From Agarivorans sp. TSD2052 (GTDB taxonomy: Bacteria > Pseudomonadota > Gammaproteobacteria > Enterobacterales > Celerinatantimonadaceae), in NCBI RefSeq assembly GCF_023238625.1, contig NZ_CP096670.1:2531501-2595500 (forward strand): a DNA stretch of 64,000 nucleotides. The letters run 5' to 3'. The position numbers were made by a program, and so were the translations under genes. The notes below the pieces were generated by a model. That model made no database searches and was not told the DNA's origin. It saw only the letters and a program-made list of their open reading frames with translations. Shown piece after piece: positions 48,157 to 57,285 of the stretch (its first letter is position 1; each line of letters starts with the position of its first letter).

Positions 48157-49824
48157 ATGTGTTCCATATTTGGAGTTCTAGACATTAAATCGGACCTCAG
48201 TGTATTGCGTAAGCAAGCACTAGAGATGTCAAAACGTTTACGCCACCGTGGCCCAGACTGGTCAGGTATTTACACTTCAAAAAATGCCATCTTAGTACAT
48301 GAGCGTTTATCTATTGTTGACGTGAATACTGGCGCACAACCTCTTTATAATCCCGAGAAAACGCATGCTCTTGCTGTTAATGGCGAGATTTACAATCACA
48401 AAGACCTTAAAACTCAGTTAAATGTAGATTTTGAATTTCAGACAGAGTCTGATTGTGAAATCATTTTGGCCTTATACAAAGAAAAAGGCGTTGAGTTCTT
48501 AGACGACTTAAACGGCATTTTTGGTTTTTGTTTATACGATGCAGAAGAAGATGCTTACCTTATTGGTCGTGACCATATCGGTATTATTCCGCTATATACT
48601 GGTTACGACGAGCACGGTAACTTTTACGTTGCTTCAGAAATGAAAGCTCTTACACCTATCTGTAAAACCGTTAGTGAGTTCCCTCCAGGCCATTACTTAT
48701 ACAGTAAAAATGGCAGCGAGCCCGTTAAATACTATGAACGCGACTGGATGGATTACAGCAACGTAGAAAACAACGATGCTAGCGTGGAAGATGTAAAAGT
48801 TGCTTTAGAAGCAGCGGTTAAACGCCAACTAATGTGTGACGTACCTTACGGTGTATTGCTGTCTGGTGGTTTAGATTCTTCAGTCATTTCTGCTATTACT
48901 AAGATTTACGCGGACAAACGCATTGAAGACAACGACAACTCTGAAGCGTGGTGGCCACAGCTACACTCTTTTGCGGTTGGCCTTGTGGGTTCTCCAGACC
49001 TTATTGCAGCCAAAAAAGTGGCCGACCATTTAGGTACTGTTCACCACGAAATTCACTTCACGGTTCAAGAAGGCATCGACGCGCTTCAAGACGTTATCTA
49101 CCACCTAGAGACCTACGACGTAACCACTATCCGTGCGTCTACTCCTATGTACTTAATGGCGCGTAAAATTAAAGCCATGGGTATCAAAATGGTATTGTCG
49201 GGTGAAGGCGCTGACGAAATATTCGGTGGCTACTTATACTTCCATAAAGCGCCAAATGCTAAAGAATTCCATGAGGAAACTTTACGTAAGCTTGAGAAGT
49301 TACACATGTTCGATTGTAACCGAGCTAACAAATCGCTTGCTGCTTGGGGCATTGAAGGCCGTGTACCATTCCTAGACAAAGAGTTTATGGATGTTGCCAT
49401 GCGCATCAATCCTGAAGCGAAAATGTGTGCTGGCGATAAAATCGAAAAGCATATTGTTCGTGAAGCTTTTGAAGGTTACCTACCCGCTGAAGTGGCATGG
49501 CGTCAAAAAGAGCAGTTCTCTGACGGTGTTGGTTACTCGTGGATCGACAGTTTAAAAGAGTTAGTTGAACTGGAAGTATCTGATCAAGAATTAGCTAATG
49601 CGGCATTCCGCTTCCCAATTAATACTCCAGATACTAAAGAAGCTTACTACTACCGCAGCATGTTTGAAGAGCACTTCCCACAAGACTCGGCGGCAGAGTG
49701 TGTACCTCACGGTAAATCTGTAGCCTGTTCAACGCCTGAGGCGATTGCATGGGACGCCAGCTTTGCTAATAACGCCGATCCTTCTGGACGCGCGGTACTG
49801 TCAGTACACAACGAAGCCTACTAA
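48157..49824 (+). CDS. asnB: Asparagine synthetase B (glutamine-hydrolysing)
   Basis: Makes asparagine from aspartate, ATP and glutamine. The 555 residues start MCSIFG, the catalytic Cys being residue 2 after Met removal. The glutaminase domain has HRGPDWSG and VNGEIYNH; the synthetase domain has the pyrophosphate-loop SGGLDSSVISA near 235, and VLSGEGADEIFGGY near 348. KGLGAGGG-like long leader upstream is absent. A terminator follows. Length and motifs are those of enterobacterial AsnB. Confidence 0.96.
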   Translation: MCSIFGVLDIKSDLSVLRKQALEMSKRLRHRGPDWSGIYTSKNAILVHERLSIVDVNTGAQPLYNPEKTHALAVNGEIYNHKDLKTQLNVDFEFQTESDCEIILALYKEKGVEFLDDLNGIFGFCLYDAEEDAYLIGRDHIGIIPLYTGYDEHGNFYVASEMKALTPICKTVSEFPPGHYLYSKNGSEPVKYYERDWMDYSNVENNDASVEDVKVALEAAVKRQLMCDVPYGVLLSGGLDSSVISAITKIYADKRIEDNDNSEAWWPQLHSFAVGLVGSPDLIAAKKVADHLGTVHHEIHFTVQEGIDALQDVIYHLETYDVTTIRASTPMYLMARKIKAMGIKMVLSGEGADEIFGGYLYFHKAPNAKEFHEETLRKLEKLHMFDCNRANKSLAAWGIEGRVPFLDKEFMDVAMRINPEAKMCAGDKIEKHIVREAFEGYLPAEVAWRQKEQFSDGVGYSWIDSLKELVELEVSDQELANAAFRFPINTPDTKEAYYYRSMFEEHFPQDSAAECVPHGKSVACSTPEAIAWDASFANNADPSGRAVLSVHNEAY

Positions 49825-49855
49825 ACACTTTTTAGCTTGAACCACCGCTAAAAAC

Positions 49856-49887
49856 AAAAAACCGATGCCGCAGCATCGGTTTTTTTA
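49856..49887 (+). terminator. asnB terminator, bidirectional
   Basis: ACCGATGC, CGCA, GCATCGGT with A-run before and seven T after; between convergent asnB and the DUF3010 gene. Confidence 0.92.
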
Positions 49888-49905
49888 TTGGCGAATTGAA
49901 GTGTA

Positions 49906-50331
49906 TTACTGAATCATGCAGGCAACATAAGCGGCAGTAAAAGAAACTTCTTGAAAGGCTTTTAAGCCAGTTGCAGTAAACTCAACAGGCATGGGGTTAT
50001 CTTTTAGTACTTGCTTAGATTGTGGTGCTGAGATCAGCTCAACCTTAAGGTCGGCAATCAGCTCAATGGCGGCTTCCATTTTAAAACCTACTGCCCCACC
50101 GGCAAATTTGCCTTTCATTGGTCGTTGCTTAATAGCAACCACTTCGACTTTGTAGTCACTCATAAGTTTAGTAAAAGCAAACTGAAATTCGCGAAGGTGC
50201 TGGGTACTATTAATATCAGTGAGCGTTAATCGTCGCACCCGGCAATCAGGTATTAAAAACAAGCCGTCTTCTAAGGTCAACAGGCTAACAATTACTTCGT
50301 TACTTTTTATTTCGACGCCACAAACTTTCAT
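49906..50331 (-). CDS. DUF3010 family protein
   Basis: A 141-residue protein; start taken at MKVCGVEIKSNEVIVSLLTLEDG, the family N-terminus, not 23 codons upstream, where the extra residues would be an unusual hydrophobic leader. Later parts are IPDCRVRRLTLTDINSTQHL, KQRPMKGKFAGGAVGFKMEA. DUF3010 is an uncharacterised, RNase H-like or kinase-like fold family in gammaproteobacteria. It occupies the place where recR would be expected downstream of ybaB. Confidence 0.85.
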   Translation of the reverse strand: MKVCGVEIKSNEVIVSLLTLEDGLFLIPDCRVRRLTLTDINSTQHLREFQFAFTKLMSDYKVEVVAIKQRPMKGKFAGGAVGFKMEAAIELIADLKVELISAPQSKQVLKDNPMPVEFTATGLKAFQEVSFTAAYVACMIQ

Positions 50332-50569
50332 GATAAAACCCAAGTATAAAAAAATTAGTATAAAACATGCTGACAACAAAGCAGAGAGAACTTTTACCAA
50401 AGCGGCTAATTGTACAATCTAGTTATTGCGCAGCAAAACCGAACAACACTAGCCATGAATTTGGTTAAAAGCTTATTCTAATCACAAAATCCATTACGCT
50501 TTGAGTCTCGACCTTCACCCTGAACAATGCTCAAATTATGAGAAATCGTTGTATTAGCTGTCAGCCATT

Positions 50570-50596
50570 AAAAAAGACCGCTTAGCGGCCTTTTTT
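50570..50596. terminator. Terminator downstream of ybaB
   Basis: AAAAAAG, ACCGC, TTA, GCGG, CCTTTTTT. It lies 24 bases after the ybaB stop on the minus strand and carries T-runs in both readings; it closes the apt-dnaX-ybaB group. Confidence 0.88.
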
Positions 50597-50619
50597 ATCA
50601 GCATTAAGTATTGGTCAGA

Positions 50620-50946
50620 TTAAAATGGCATTTTCATACCAGGAGGCATCTGCATACCACCTGTTACTTCAGCCATTTTTTCTTTGCTGGTTTCTTCGAC
50701 TCTGCGCACTGCATCATTAACCGCAGCGGCCAACAAATCTTCGATCATATCTTTATCGTCTTCCATTAAACTATCGTCTAGCTCAACTCGGCGCACATTG
50801 TGGTTACCTAACATAACCACCTTAACAAGGCCTGCGCCAGCTTCACCGGTAACTTCCATTTTAGCGATATCTTCTTGAGCGCGCTGCATGCGATCTTGCA
50901 TTTGCTGCGCCTGTTTCATTAGGTTACCCATTCCGCCTTTAAACAT
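50620..50946 (-). CDS. ybaB: Nucleoid-associated protein YbaB/EbfC
   Basis: A 108-residue dimeric DNA-binding protein that coats [48 protein letters not shown] and [27 protein letters not shown] are the family signatures. It is 71 bases downstream of dnaX on the same strand, as in E. coli. recR, normally next, is not found here. Confidence 0.96.
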   Translation of the reverse strand: MFKGGMGNLMKQAQQMQDRMQRAQEDIAKMEVTGEAGAGLVKVVMLGNHNVRRVELDDSLMEDDKDMIEDLLAAAVNDAVRRVEETSKEKMAEVTGGMQMPPGMKMPF

Positions 50947-51017
50947 AACTACACTCTTCTCTTCTATTAGTTATAACAGCGACATTACATCGGTAATAAT
51001 GTCGGAAATCAAGTTGT

Positions 51018-53252
51018 TCAGTGGTATTTCACGCTTTCTTTGTCTAATTCAGCCCCAAACTGTTGCTGAAGGATCTGTATATTCTGATCGCCGAGTAAAC
51101 GTTGAACGGCTGCTTCGGTATTCTTAATATGAAGCAGCTGTTGTAACTCTAAAGGCGTCTTTTGTGCTAAGTCTTCACCGACTTCAATCCGCAATTCAAC
51201 CTCGGTTTTTAAGCAAACTGAAAGTTGTTGTTTTAGCTCTGTCAGGGAACTTGGTTTAGGTAGATGGGATAAGTCTGGCTTTAGTAATAAGCCGACGTTA
51301 GTCCCATCAAAACTATAAAGGGAATTGATCGCAATCTGGCGAGCAATAGGGCCTAACTCCATATAATTTACCATTTCTGCCCAACGTTCATTTTCATCAC
51401 TAGCTTGCGCTTGAAAACTTGGCTTTTCTGCGGCTTGCAGTGGCTCTTCAATAGAATGGCCAACACCATCGGCTATATTCGCTTGCGACGTCGAAGTCGC
51501 TAATCGATCAATATTTAGTGAGGCTTGCGCCCCTTCAGACTTTTTTTCGGATTTGCCCCGCCCTCTAAGCTGACTACGCAATTGCAATAACGACGCAGTA
51601 TCTTCAATCGGCGTAGCCTGCTCAGGTGCGACTGAAGCGGCAGGGGCTGAAGCACTTTCAACATCCAAGGGCATATAGTCTACAGAGTAAGTGGGATCAT
51701 GCTCTGCTTGCTCATCATCTCTGTCGGCTAATTGAGCATAATAACTATCATCAACTGGCGGCAGCTGCTCATTGAGTTCACTTGTCTGAGTGATTGACTG
51801 CTCGCTATTAGCAGAGCTAGCCGGTATTGAAGCGGCGGGTAACACAGCTTCGACTGGCGTGGTGTGAGGCTCGACTTTAGGTGCATCAACAATCGGTTTA
51901 CTTTGTACCCGTTTGTCTGGCGATGATTGCTTATCATCTGCTCTAAGCTGAGTTTTCAACTTAGCAATACTTTGTTCTCTTTGGTTTTCCCGTTCGGCTT
52001 TATCTTGTTCTACAAGAGGAGTTTCATGAGTTGTTTGCGCAGGTTGGGGCTGCAACTGATAGCCTTGTTGAGTGGCCTGCTCTAATATCTCTTGCTGCTC
52101 CTTGACCAAGCTACTATCTTCAAGCTCCGCATTAGAGGGCGATGCGTTTATCGATGGTTCACCAACCAGCGCCGTTTCTGCGCTAACCGGTTGAAAAGCC
52201 AACATCCTTAATACGGTCATTTCAAAGCCGACTCTGGGATTAGGCGCATAAGCAAAATCACGTTTGCCTGTAATCACTATTTGATAAAGCAACTGCAATA
52301 ACTGAGCATCTAATTGCTCAGCCAACATTTGAATAGTTTCATCTGATTGGCTAGCAGGTAAAACCTGCGCCATCGACACCTTATGAATAATTTCAGCTAG
52401 TTGCTGATGTAAGTACTCATAATCGGGAGCCAAGCTCGCTAGTTCAGATACTTTGCTAAATACCGACTCTGTTTGCCCTGCAACAACATGGCATAGCAGT
52501 TGTCGTAACTGATGGGGATCAAGCACCCCTAACATGTCTAGTACTTGCTGATATTCAAGTTGTTGGTTAGACAAAGCCAAAGCTTGGTCGGTAAGGCTCA
52601 AAGCATCGCGCATACTGCCATCAGCAGCATGGGCTAATGCGTTTAGTGCCGAAGGTTGATAGGCTCTTTGCTCTGCATCGAGAATGTGAGCCAATTGCTT
52701 GGAGATTTGATCTTCGTTTAACGCTTTTAAGTGAAACTGTAAACAGCGGGACAATACCGTTACCGGCAACTTTTGGGGATCAGTAGTAGCCAGTAGAAAC
52801 TTAACATGTTCAGGTGGTTCTTCCAGCGTTTTAAGTAAAGCATTAAAACTATGGCGCGATAACATATGAACTTCGTCGATAAGGTAAACTTTGTAACGCC
52901 CTTTCGCTGGGCTGTACTGCACGTTATCTAATAGTTCACGGGTATCTTCAACTTTAGTTCGAGATGCGGCATCTATTTCTAATAAATCAACAAAATTACC
53001 TTGGTCAACTTCTATACAATTGCTACATTTTCCACAGGGCTGAGATGATACACCTTGCTCACAGTTTAAGCTCTTGGCGAACAAGCGCGCGATGGTAGTT
53101 TTCCCCACACCACGCGTACCACTAAACAAATAAGCGTGGTGCAGGCGCTGCTGGTCTAAAGAATTAATTAAGCCCGCAAGAACGTGTTGCTGTGCAACCA
53201 CTTGTTGAAAGGTTTTTGGCCGCCATTTTCTTGCTAGTGCTTGGTAATTCAT
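51018..53252 (-). CDS. dnaX: DNA polymerase III subunit tau/gamma
   Basis: The clamp-loader ATPase. The 744 residues contain Walker A GTRGVGKT with Lys51, a zinc site C64/C73/C76/C79, the DEVHMLS box near 127 and TTDPQKLP sensor region. The region about 375-590 is a long acidic linker, longer than E. coli tau (643 total), then the polymerase- and DnaB-binding tail. At 51540-51546 an A-AAA-AAG slippery heptamer in frame leads by -1 shift to a stop two codons on, so a 572-residue gamma form is probably made as in E. coli. Confidence 0.96.
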   Translation of the reverse strand: MNYQALARKWRPKTFQQVVAQQHVLAGLINSLDQQRLHHAYLFSGTRGVGKTTIARLFAKSLNCEQGVSSQPCGKCSNCIEVDQGNFVDLLEIDAASRTKVEDTRELLDNVQYSPAKGRYKVYLIDEVHMLSRHSFNALLKTLEEPPEHVKFLLATTDPQKLPVTVLSRCLQFHLKALNEDQISKQLAHILDAEQRAYQPSALNALAHAADGSMRDALSLTDQALALSNQQLEYQQVLDMLGVLDPHQLRQLLCHVVAGQTESVFSKVSELASLAPDYEYLHQQLAEIIHKVSMAQVLPASQSDETIQMLAEQLDAQLLQLLYQIVITGKRDFAYAPNPRVGFEMTVLRMLAFQPVSAETALVGEPSINASPSNAELEDSSLVKEQQEILEQATQQGYQLQPQPAQTTHETPLVEQDKAERENQREQSIAKLKTQLRADDKQSSPDKRVQSKPIVDAPKVEPHTTPVEAVLPAASIPASSANSEQSITQTSELNEQLPPVDDSYYAQLADRDDEQAEHDPTYSVDYMPLDVESASAPAASVAPEQATPIEDTASLLQLRSQLRGRGKSEKKSEGAQASLNIDRLATSTSQANIADGVGHSIEEPLQAAEKPSFQAQASDENERWAEMVNYMELGPIARQIAINSLYSFDGTNVGLLLKPDLSHLPKPSSLTELKQQLSVCLKTEVELRIEVGEDLAQKTPLELQQLLHIKNTEAAVQRLLGDQNIQILQQQFGAELDKESVKYH
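51535..51570 (-). promoter_or_regulatory. Programmed -1 frameshift signal in dnaX
   Basis: Minus strand: codons GAA AAA AAG contain the heptamer A-AAA-AAG (51546-51540). A -1 slip then reads GTC and TGA (51537-51535). An AGAGGG internal SD-like element lies about 14 bases upstream, and GGGGC-GCAA-GCCTC can form a small GNRA hairpin 7 bases downstream. All three parts mirror the E. coli signal. Confidence 0.85.
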
Positions 53253-53266
53253 TAAATATAAAAGTC

Positions 53267-53812
53267 CTATTCGCCTTCAAACTCAACTAAATATGTTGAT
53301 TCTACGCCCAAGGTCGTTAATTTTTGAGCGCCAGGTAAGTCTACCAAATTAATCACAAAAGCCGCGTAGTTTATTTCGCCACCTAGTTGACGAATCAATT
53401 TCACTGAAGCCTCAGCGGTACCGCCAGTGGCGATTAAATCATCTACTAAAAGCACCTTATCACCAGGCTTAATGGCGTCGGTATGAATTTCAAGGGTATC
53501 CATGCCGTATTCGAGCTCATAGCTTTCGCCAATCACTTGTCGCGGTAACTTTCCAGGTTTACGCACCGGTACAAAGCCAACACCTAAGGCTAAGGCAAGC
53601 GGGGCACCAAAAATAAACCCGCGAGCTTCAGTACCAACAATCTTAGTGATACCTAAGTCTTCAAAGCGCTGTTGCCATTCATGAATAACCAGAGCAAATG
53701 CTTTCGGATCTTCAATTAGGCTAGTGACATCTCTAAATAGGATTCCCTCTTTAGGGTAGTTAGGGATAGTTTTGATTGCACTTTTAATATATTCAAGGTT
53801 AGAGCTGCTCAT
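53267..53812 (-). CDS. apt: Adenine phosphoribosyltransferase
   Basis: Salvages adenine to AMP with PRPP. The start is set at [20 protein letters not shown] (181 residues, E. coli 183), with GGAAG a few bases upstream; an in-frame ATG 12 bases earlier is possible. [16 protein letters not shown] and the PRPP motif [18 protein letters not shown] (near 118) are diagnostic. It lies 14 bases before dnaX, normal for enterics. A terminator-like hairpin ends right before the alternative ATG. Confidence 0.95.
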   Translation of the reverse strand: MSSSNLEYIKSAIKTIPNYPKEGILFRDVTSLIEDPKAFALVIHEWQQRFEDLGITKIVGTEARGFIFGAPLALALGVGFVPVRKPGKLPRQVIGESYELEYGMDTLEIHTDAIKPGDKVLLVDDLIATGGTAEASVKLIRQLGGEINYAAFVINLVDLPGAQKLTTLGVESTYLVEFEGE

Positions 53813-53829
53813 ACCGGCTTCCATTTTCC

Positions 53830-53857
53830 AAAAAAAACGCCCAATCGAGGTGGGCGC
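53830..53857 (-). terminator. Terminator-like hairpin abutting the apt start
   Basis: Minus strand: GCGCCCA, loop CCTCGAT, TGGGCG, then eight T, immediately followed by GGAAAATG. It fits an intrinsic terminator. It may end the small gene at 53931, or act as an attenuator in the apt leader if the promoter is upstream, since it lies within 20 bases of the apt coding region. Confidence 0.7.
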
Positions 53858-53930
53858 TATTTACAATCTTTAATTATCTCAGTTTATAGCGATAAAGCAA
53901 CGAGCAGCTTCAAGCAAAAGAGAGGGATAA

Positions 53931-54044
53931 TTAAGCTAAAATTTTAACTAGAGACAGGCTTAACGGCAAGGTTGGTATCAGTAAAGCCACTACAAAACCT
54001 AGGAAATAGAATACGTTATAACTTTCTTTAAACTGCTGGTCCAT
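53931..54044 (-). CDS. Small single-helix membrane protein
   Basis: A 37-residue frame too short for standard listing: MDQQFKESYNVFY, then a hydrophobic helix FLGFVVALLIPTLPLSLSL and a short KILA end. AGGATG lies 11 bases before its ATG, somewhat far. It lies between apt (same strand) and dusC (divergent), and the hairpin at 53830 could be its terminator. Not recognised. Confidence 0.5.
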   Translation of the reverse strand: MDQQFKESYNVFYFLGFVVALLIPTLPLSLSLVKILA

Positions 54045-54243
54045 TTGGAAAACATCCTAAAACTAATTTCAATCAACATTGATCTAGATCAATTATACTA
54101 AACTATATAGCCAATAAATACCCACAAAAAAAGGGTGTTAACTTTAGGGTTTAGCAACGTAGTTTGCTCCATCTAACTAGAATATAGCTAGCGACTAACA
54201 GCCCAAACCGTTAGAATGGCGCCCTTTTCAGTGAAGGTTCGTT

Positions 54244-55182
54244 ATGCGAGTTGTGTTAGCCCCAATGGAAGGTGTCGCAGACGCGTCTATGCGTCAGCTA
54301 TTGTCTAGTTGTGGCGGATATGACTGGTGTGTCACTGAGTTTATTCGCGTCACCACAACCGCTTTACCGGACAAAGTTTTCTATAAGTATTGCCCCGAGT
54401 TATATCAAGACGGGTACATAGACAACATGACTCCTGTGCGAGTTCAGTTATTAGGTCAGCACCCGCAACCTATGGCCGAAAATGCCGCTCGCGCCATCGC
54501 GTTAGGCTCTCATGGGCTAGATTTGAATTTTGGTTGCCCAAGCAATACCGTTACTGGTAGTTGTGGCGGGGCTTCAATGTTAAAAGCTCCACAATCAATT
54601 TATGACGTGATAAAAGCCGTTCGCCAAGCAGTGCCCAAGCAACATACCGTGTCAGCCAAAATCCGCCTAGGTTGGGAAAACAAGGACGACTGTTTTGAGA
54701 TTGTTCAAGCGGTTCAAGAAGCCGGCGCTGATGAATTAACCATTCACGCTCGAACTAAACTTGATGGTTACAAAGCCCCTGCTCACTGGCATTACATCAA
54801 AAAAGTGAGGCAACAGTTCTCTATCCCTATTATTGCCAATGGTGAAGTATGGAATAGAGAAAACTATTTGCAATGCCAAGCAGCAAGCGGCTGCGACGAT
54901 GTAATGATTGGCCGAGGCGCTTTAACCATTCCGAACCTAGCCAAAGTAGTTCGCGGAGAAGAACAGCCCCTAGCGTGGCAGGCAGTAATTGCATTGCTTA
55001 TTCGCTATTCGCAACATGAAATCACGAGTGAAAAAGCCAAATACTACCAAAGTCGGGTAAAGCAATGGCTGCGCTATTTAACGGGCTATTATCCTGAAGC
55101 AGACCAGCTATTTAGAACCATACGTAGCTTTAAAGATACGCCATCAATTATTAAAGCGATTAGGGAACAACAGGAAGACTAA
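54244..55182 (+). CDS. dusC: tRNA-dihydrouridine(16) synthase
   Basis: Flavoenzyme reducing U16 of tRNA to dihydrouridine. The 312 residues open RVVLAPMEGVADASMRQLLSSCGGYDWCVTEFIRV, and contain LDLNFGCPSNTVTGSCGGASML with the catalytic cysteine near 98 and the FMN phosphate region DDVMIGRGAL. The sequence layout fits DusC rather than DusA/B: the length and PWCVTEFIRV-type wording. It is divergent from the small gene at 53931. Confidence 0.92.
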   Translation: MRVVLAPMEGVADASMRQLLSSCGGYDWCVTEFIRVTTTALPDKVFYKYCPELYQDGYIDNMTPVRVQLLGQHPQPMAENAARAIALGSHGLDLNFGCPSNTVTGSCGGASMLKAPQSIYDVIKAVRQAVPKQHTVSAKIRLGWENKDDCFEIVQAVQEAGADELTIHARTKLDGYKAPAHWHYIKKVRQQFSIPIIANGEVWNRENYLQCQAASGCDDVMIGRGALTIPNLAKVVRGEEQPLAWQAVIALLIRYSQHEITSEKAKYYQSRVKQWLRYLTGYYPEADQLFRTIRSFKDTPSIIKAIREQQED

Positions 55183-55370
55183 GTGACCCTTTACCATTCA
55201 TAGCAACTGATAAGAAGCCTCGTATCAAATATCCGTTTTCTGTAATAGATCAACAAAACCCTAATAAAAGTAGTTATATAACTTTATAGGCTGCTGGTTT
55301 GATTCACATCATATCCTGTCAGTTAGCTGGCTGTTTATACTGCAAACTCACTTATTATTTGGGCGTAGAT

Positions 55371-55745
55371 GTGGAAATTAGAGATTATCAACTGCGATTA
55401 ACGCAGCAATTAGAGCAGTTAAAGTCTGAAATAATCTCATTTTTAACTGCTTCTGAAAAAACCAGTTTGCAGTTAACCGCTGAGAAGCTGCAATCCCTGA
55501 GTAACGAACAGCTCATCGATCAGGCTTTAAAATTACAATTTTCAGAGTTAAATGCTCAGCTAAAACAATTGCAACGCGTAGACGCGGCTCTTTGCCAAGT
55601 AGATCTAGGCTTGTACGGACTGTGCAGTGATTGCGAGGAAGTTATTGAGATTGAGCGATTAAATAACGACCCTAGCACTCAACGTTGTCAGATTTGTAGT
55701 GATAAGCATCGACTCACCAAGCGGCGTGAAAGCTTTGCGCTTTAG
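55371..55745 (+). CDS. DksA/TraR-type zinc-finger protein
   Basis: A 124-residue protein from the GTG at 55371 (a TTG-started frame 24 codons longer seems less likely because its extra part is unlike DksA; no strong SD for either). Residues 1-90 form a coiled coil (LTQQLEQLKSEIISFL...), followed by C-S-D-C ... C-Q-I-C with 17 residues between, the four-cysteine zinc finger, and a basic end. These proteins enter the RNA polymerase secondary channel. The acidic tip residues DxxDxA of true DksA are changed (VDAALCQVDLGL). Confidence 0.85.
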   Translation: MEIRDYQLRLTQQLEQLKSEIISFLTASEKTSLQLTAEKLQSLSNEQLIDQALKLQFSELNAQLKQLQRVDAALCQVDLGLYGLCSDCEEVIEIERLNNDPSTQRCQICSDKHRLTKRRESFAL

Positions 55746-55763
55746 CATGAATACTGCAGATAC

Positions 55764-55791
55764 AAAAAGGCCACCTTTCGGTGGCCTTTTT
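55764..55791. terminator. Bidirectional terminator between dksA-like gene and porin
   Basis: AAAAAGGCCACC, TTTC, GGTGGCCTTTTT; serves the + strand zinc-finger gene and the - strand porin. Confidence 0.92.
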
Positions 55792-55808
55792 ACTTCTACT
55801 CGATAAAG

Positions 55809-56888
55809 TTAGAAGTTGTAACGAACACCCGCAGCTAGGCGGTTATCGTCGGTTTTAACACCAACAACGTCTTTTTCTTTGCTGTTACGGTATTCAGTAT
55901 AAAGTAAGATATTATTCCAATCATACATTGCACCAACGTAACCTTCTTTAAGTTCACCTAAAGAATTAGCAGCTTTGTCATCTTGTACGTTCCAACCAGT
56001 GTAAAGCTGGAGACCCATGTCTAGTGTATAAGCAACTACACCTTCATGACCGATAGCTTTTTCTGAAACAGTTTCGCCATCAAAAGAAACGTGGTCTTTA
56101 AATTCACCGTAGGTTACTGCAGCGTAAATAGGACCTTGATTGTAAGTTGCAGCTAGAGCAGCTAGTTTTGCATCACCAGAATTGCCACCACTTGAGCGTT
56201 TTACATCACTCATTGCGTCAGCTGTACGGTTCATCTGGTGGTAGGTTGTACCAACATTAAGGCCGAAATCAAAGTCATAAGAAATAGCGCCCGAGTAGCT
56301 GTCTTTGCGGCCATTACTTTGATCTGCGAATTGGTATTGACCGCTTAAGTTAACACCACCGAAGCTGCCATTATATTGTAATGCGTCGTTTGCACGGCCT
56401 GTGCCAGCAACACCGTGGCCACCAGTAAGTTCACCATCAGAGTTAATGCCAGTTGCGCCATCGTAGATACCCATAGATGTGCCGCCGTATACCCAAAATA
56501 CATCAGTATTACCTGCAACACTGTAGTAAGTAGACCACTGCTTACCGAAAGATAGTGAGCCATAATCATCGTGATCTAACGCTAAAAAGCCTAAACGATT
56601 GAAGAAAGGGTTACTGCTATCGCCATTTGGGTTGTCTAAACCATATTCCATGGTAGCGCGTGCAGCGAAGCCATTGGTTAATTCACGAGAGAAGTTTAGG
56701 TTAATACGCGATGAGTTGTCTTCTGCACGAGCGTCACGCTCTCCATCTTCATTCGCAGACTCAACCATAAGGTTAAGACGTCCGCCAATTGAGAATGCGT
56801 TTTCGCCGTCGTTGTAAATTTCTTGGGCGTTAGTTGCACCAGCTGCAAATAATGCTGGAATTGCGATTGCTAAAATTGTCTTATTCAA
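55809..56888 (-). CDS. Outer-membrane general porin (OmpC/OmpU-type)
   Basis: A 359-residue trimeric-porin family protein: signal peptide (TILAIAIPALFAAGATNA) and 16-stranded barrel, with GSLSFGKQWSTYYSV, YGSFGGVNLSGQYQFAD, KDSYSGAISYDFDFGLNVG and a C-terminal LAAGVRYNF whose last Phe is the OMP insertion signal. Similar to, but separate in sequence from, the 323-residue porin 400 bases away. Their promoters, not their bodies, are likely tuned by osmolarity or nutrient signals, but no clear OmpR box was identified. Confidence 0.9.
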   Translation of the reverse strand: MNKTILAIAIPALFAAGATNAQEIYNDGENAFSIGGRLNLMVESANEDGERDARAEDNSSRINLNFSRELTNGFAARATMEYGLDNPNGDSSNPFFNRLGFLALDHDDYGSLSFGKQWSTYYSVAGNTDVFWVYGGTSMGIYDGATGINSDGELTGGHGVAGTGRANDALQYNGSFGGVNLSGQYQFADQSNGRKDSYSGAISYDFDFGLNVGTTYHQMNRTADAMSDVKRSSGGNSGDAKLAALAATYNQGPIYAAVTYGEFKDHVSFDGETVSEKAIGHEGVVAYTLDMGLQLYTGWNVQDDKAANSLGELKEGYVGAMYDWNNILLYTEYRNSKEKDVVGVKTDDNRLAAGVRYNF

Positions 56889-57215
56889 TGTTCCACTGCC
56901 TATTTTGAGATTAATACATTATCTCTTCCATGATCCATTCTAATGTCCTGCGAATGGCTTCCTTAGCAGTAAAGTCCTTCTTACGGCCGACATATTTGCT
57001 GATAATCAGACTTAATTCAAGATTTTTCTACAAAAAAAGTGAACTTTTTGGTTTTATGCCGAACGCAATAAGCAATAAAGCAAAACTTTCATCTAATCAA
57101 TGACTAGTAGATATAAGCAAAATGAATAAGTCGCTATCGGCAACAACTAAAAGTAAGTGACAACTCAAACAATAATTGGTGGGGCCATGAGAAACTAAAT
57201 GAGAAAAACACACAC
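56889..57215. other. Gap upstream of the 359-residue porin
   Basis: AT-rich, without an ORF of interest. It includes the 5' leader of the porin at 55809 and a region with no obvious regulatory palindrome; the next porin's terminator begins at 57216. Confidence 0.4.
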
Positions 57216-57240
57216 AAAAAAGCTCGCCGAAGCGAGCTTA
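57216..57240 (-). terminator. Terminator of the 323-residue porin
   Basis: Minus strand: AGCTCGC, TTCG, GCGAGCT, TTTTT; a 7-bp stem with a UUCG tetraloop, 45 bases beyond the stop at 57286. Confidence 0.9.
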
Positions 57241-57285
57241 TATATAATGTTTAAACACCAAAGATGTTTAACTCATTAAAACAAC

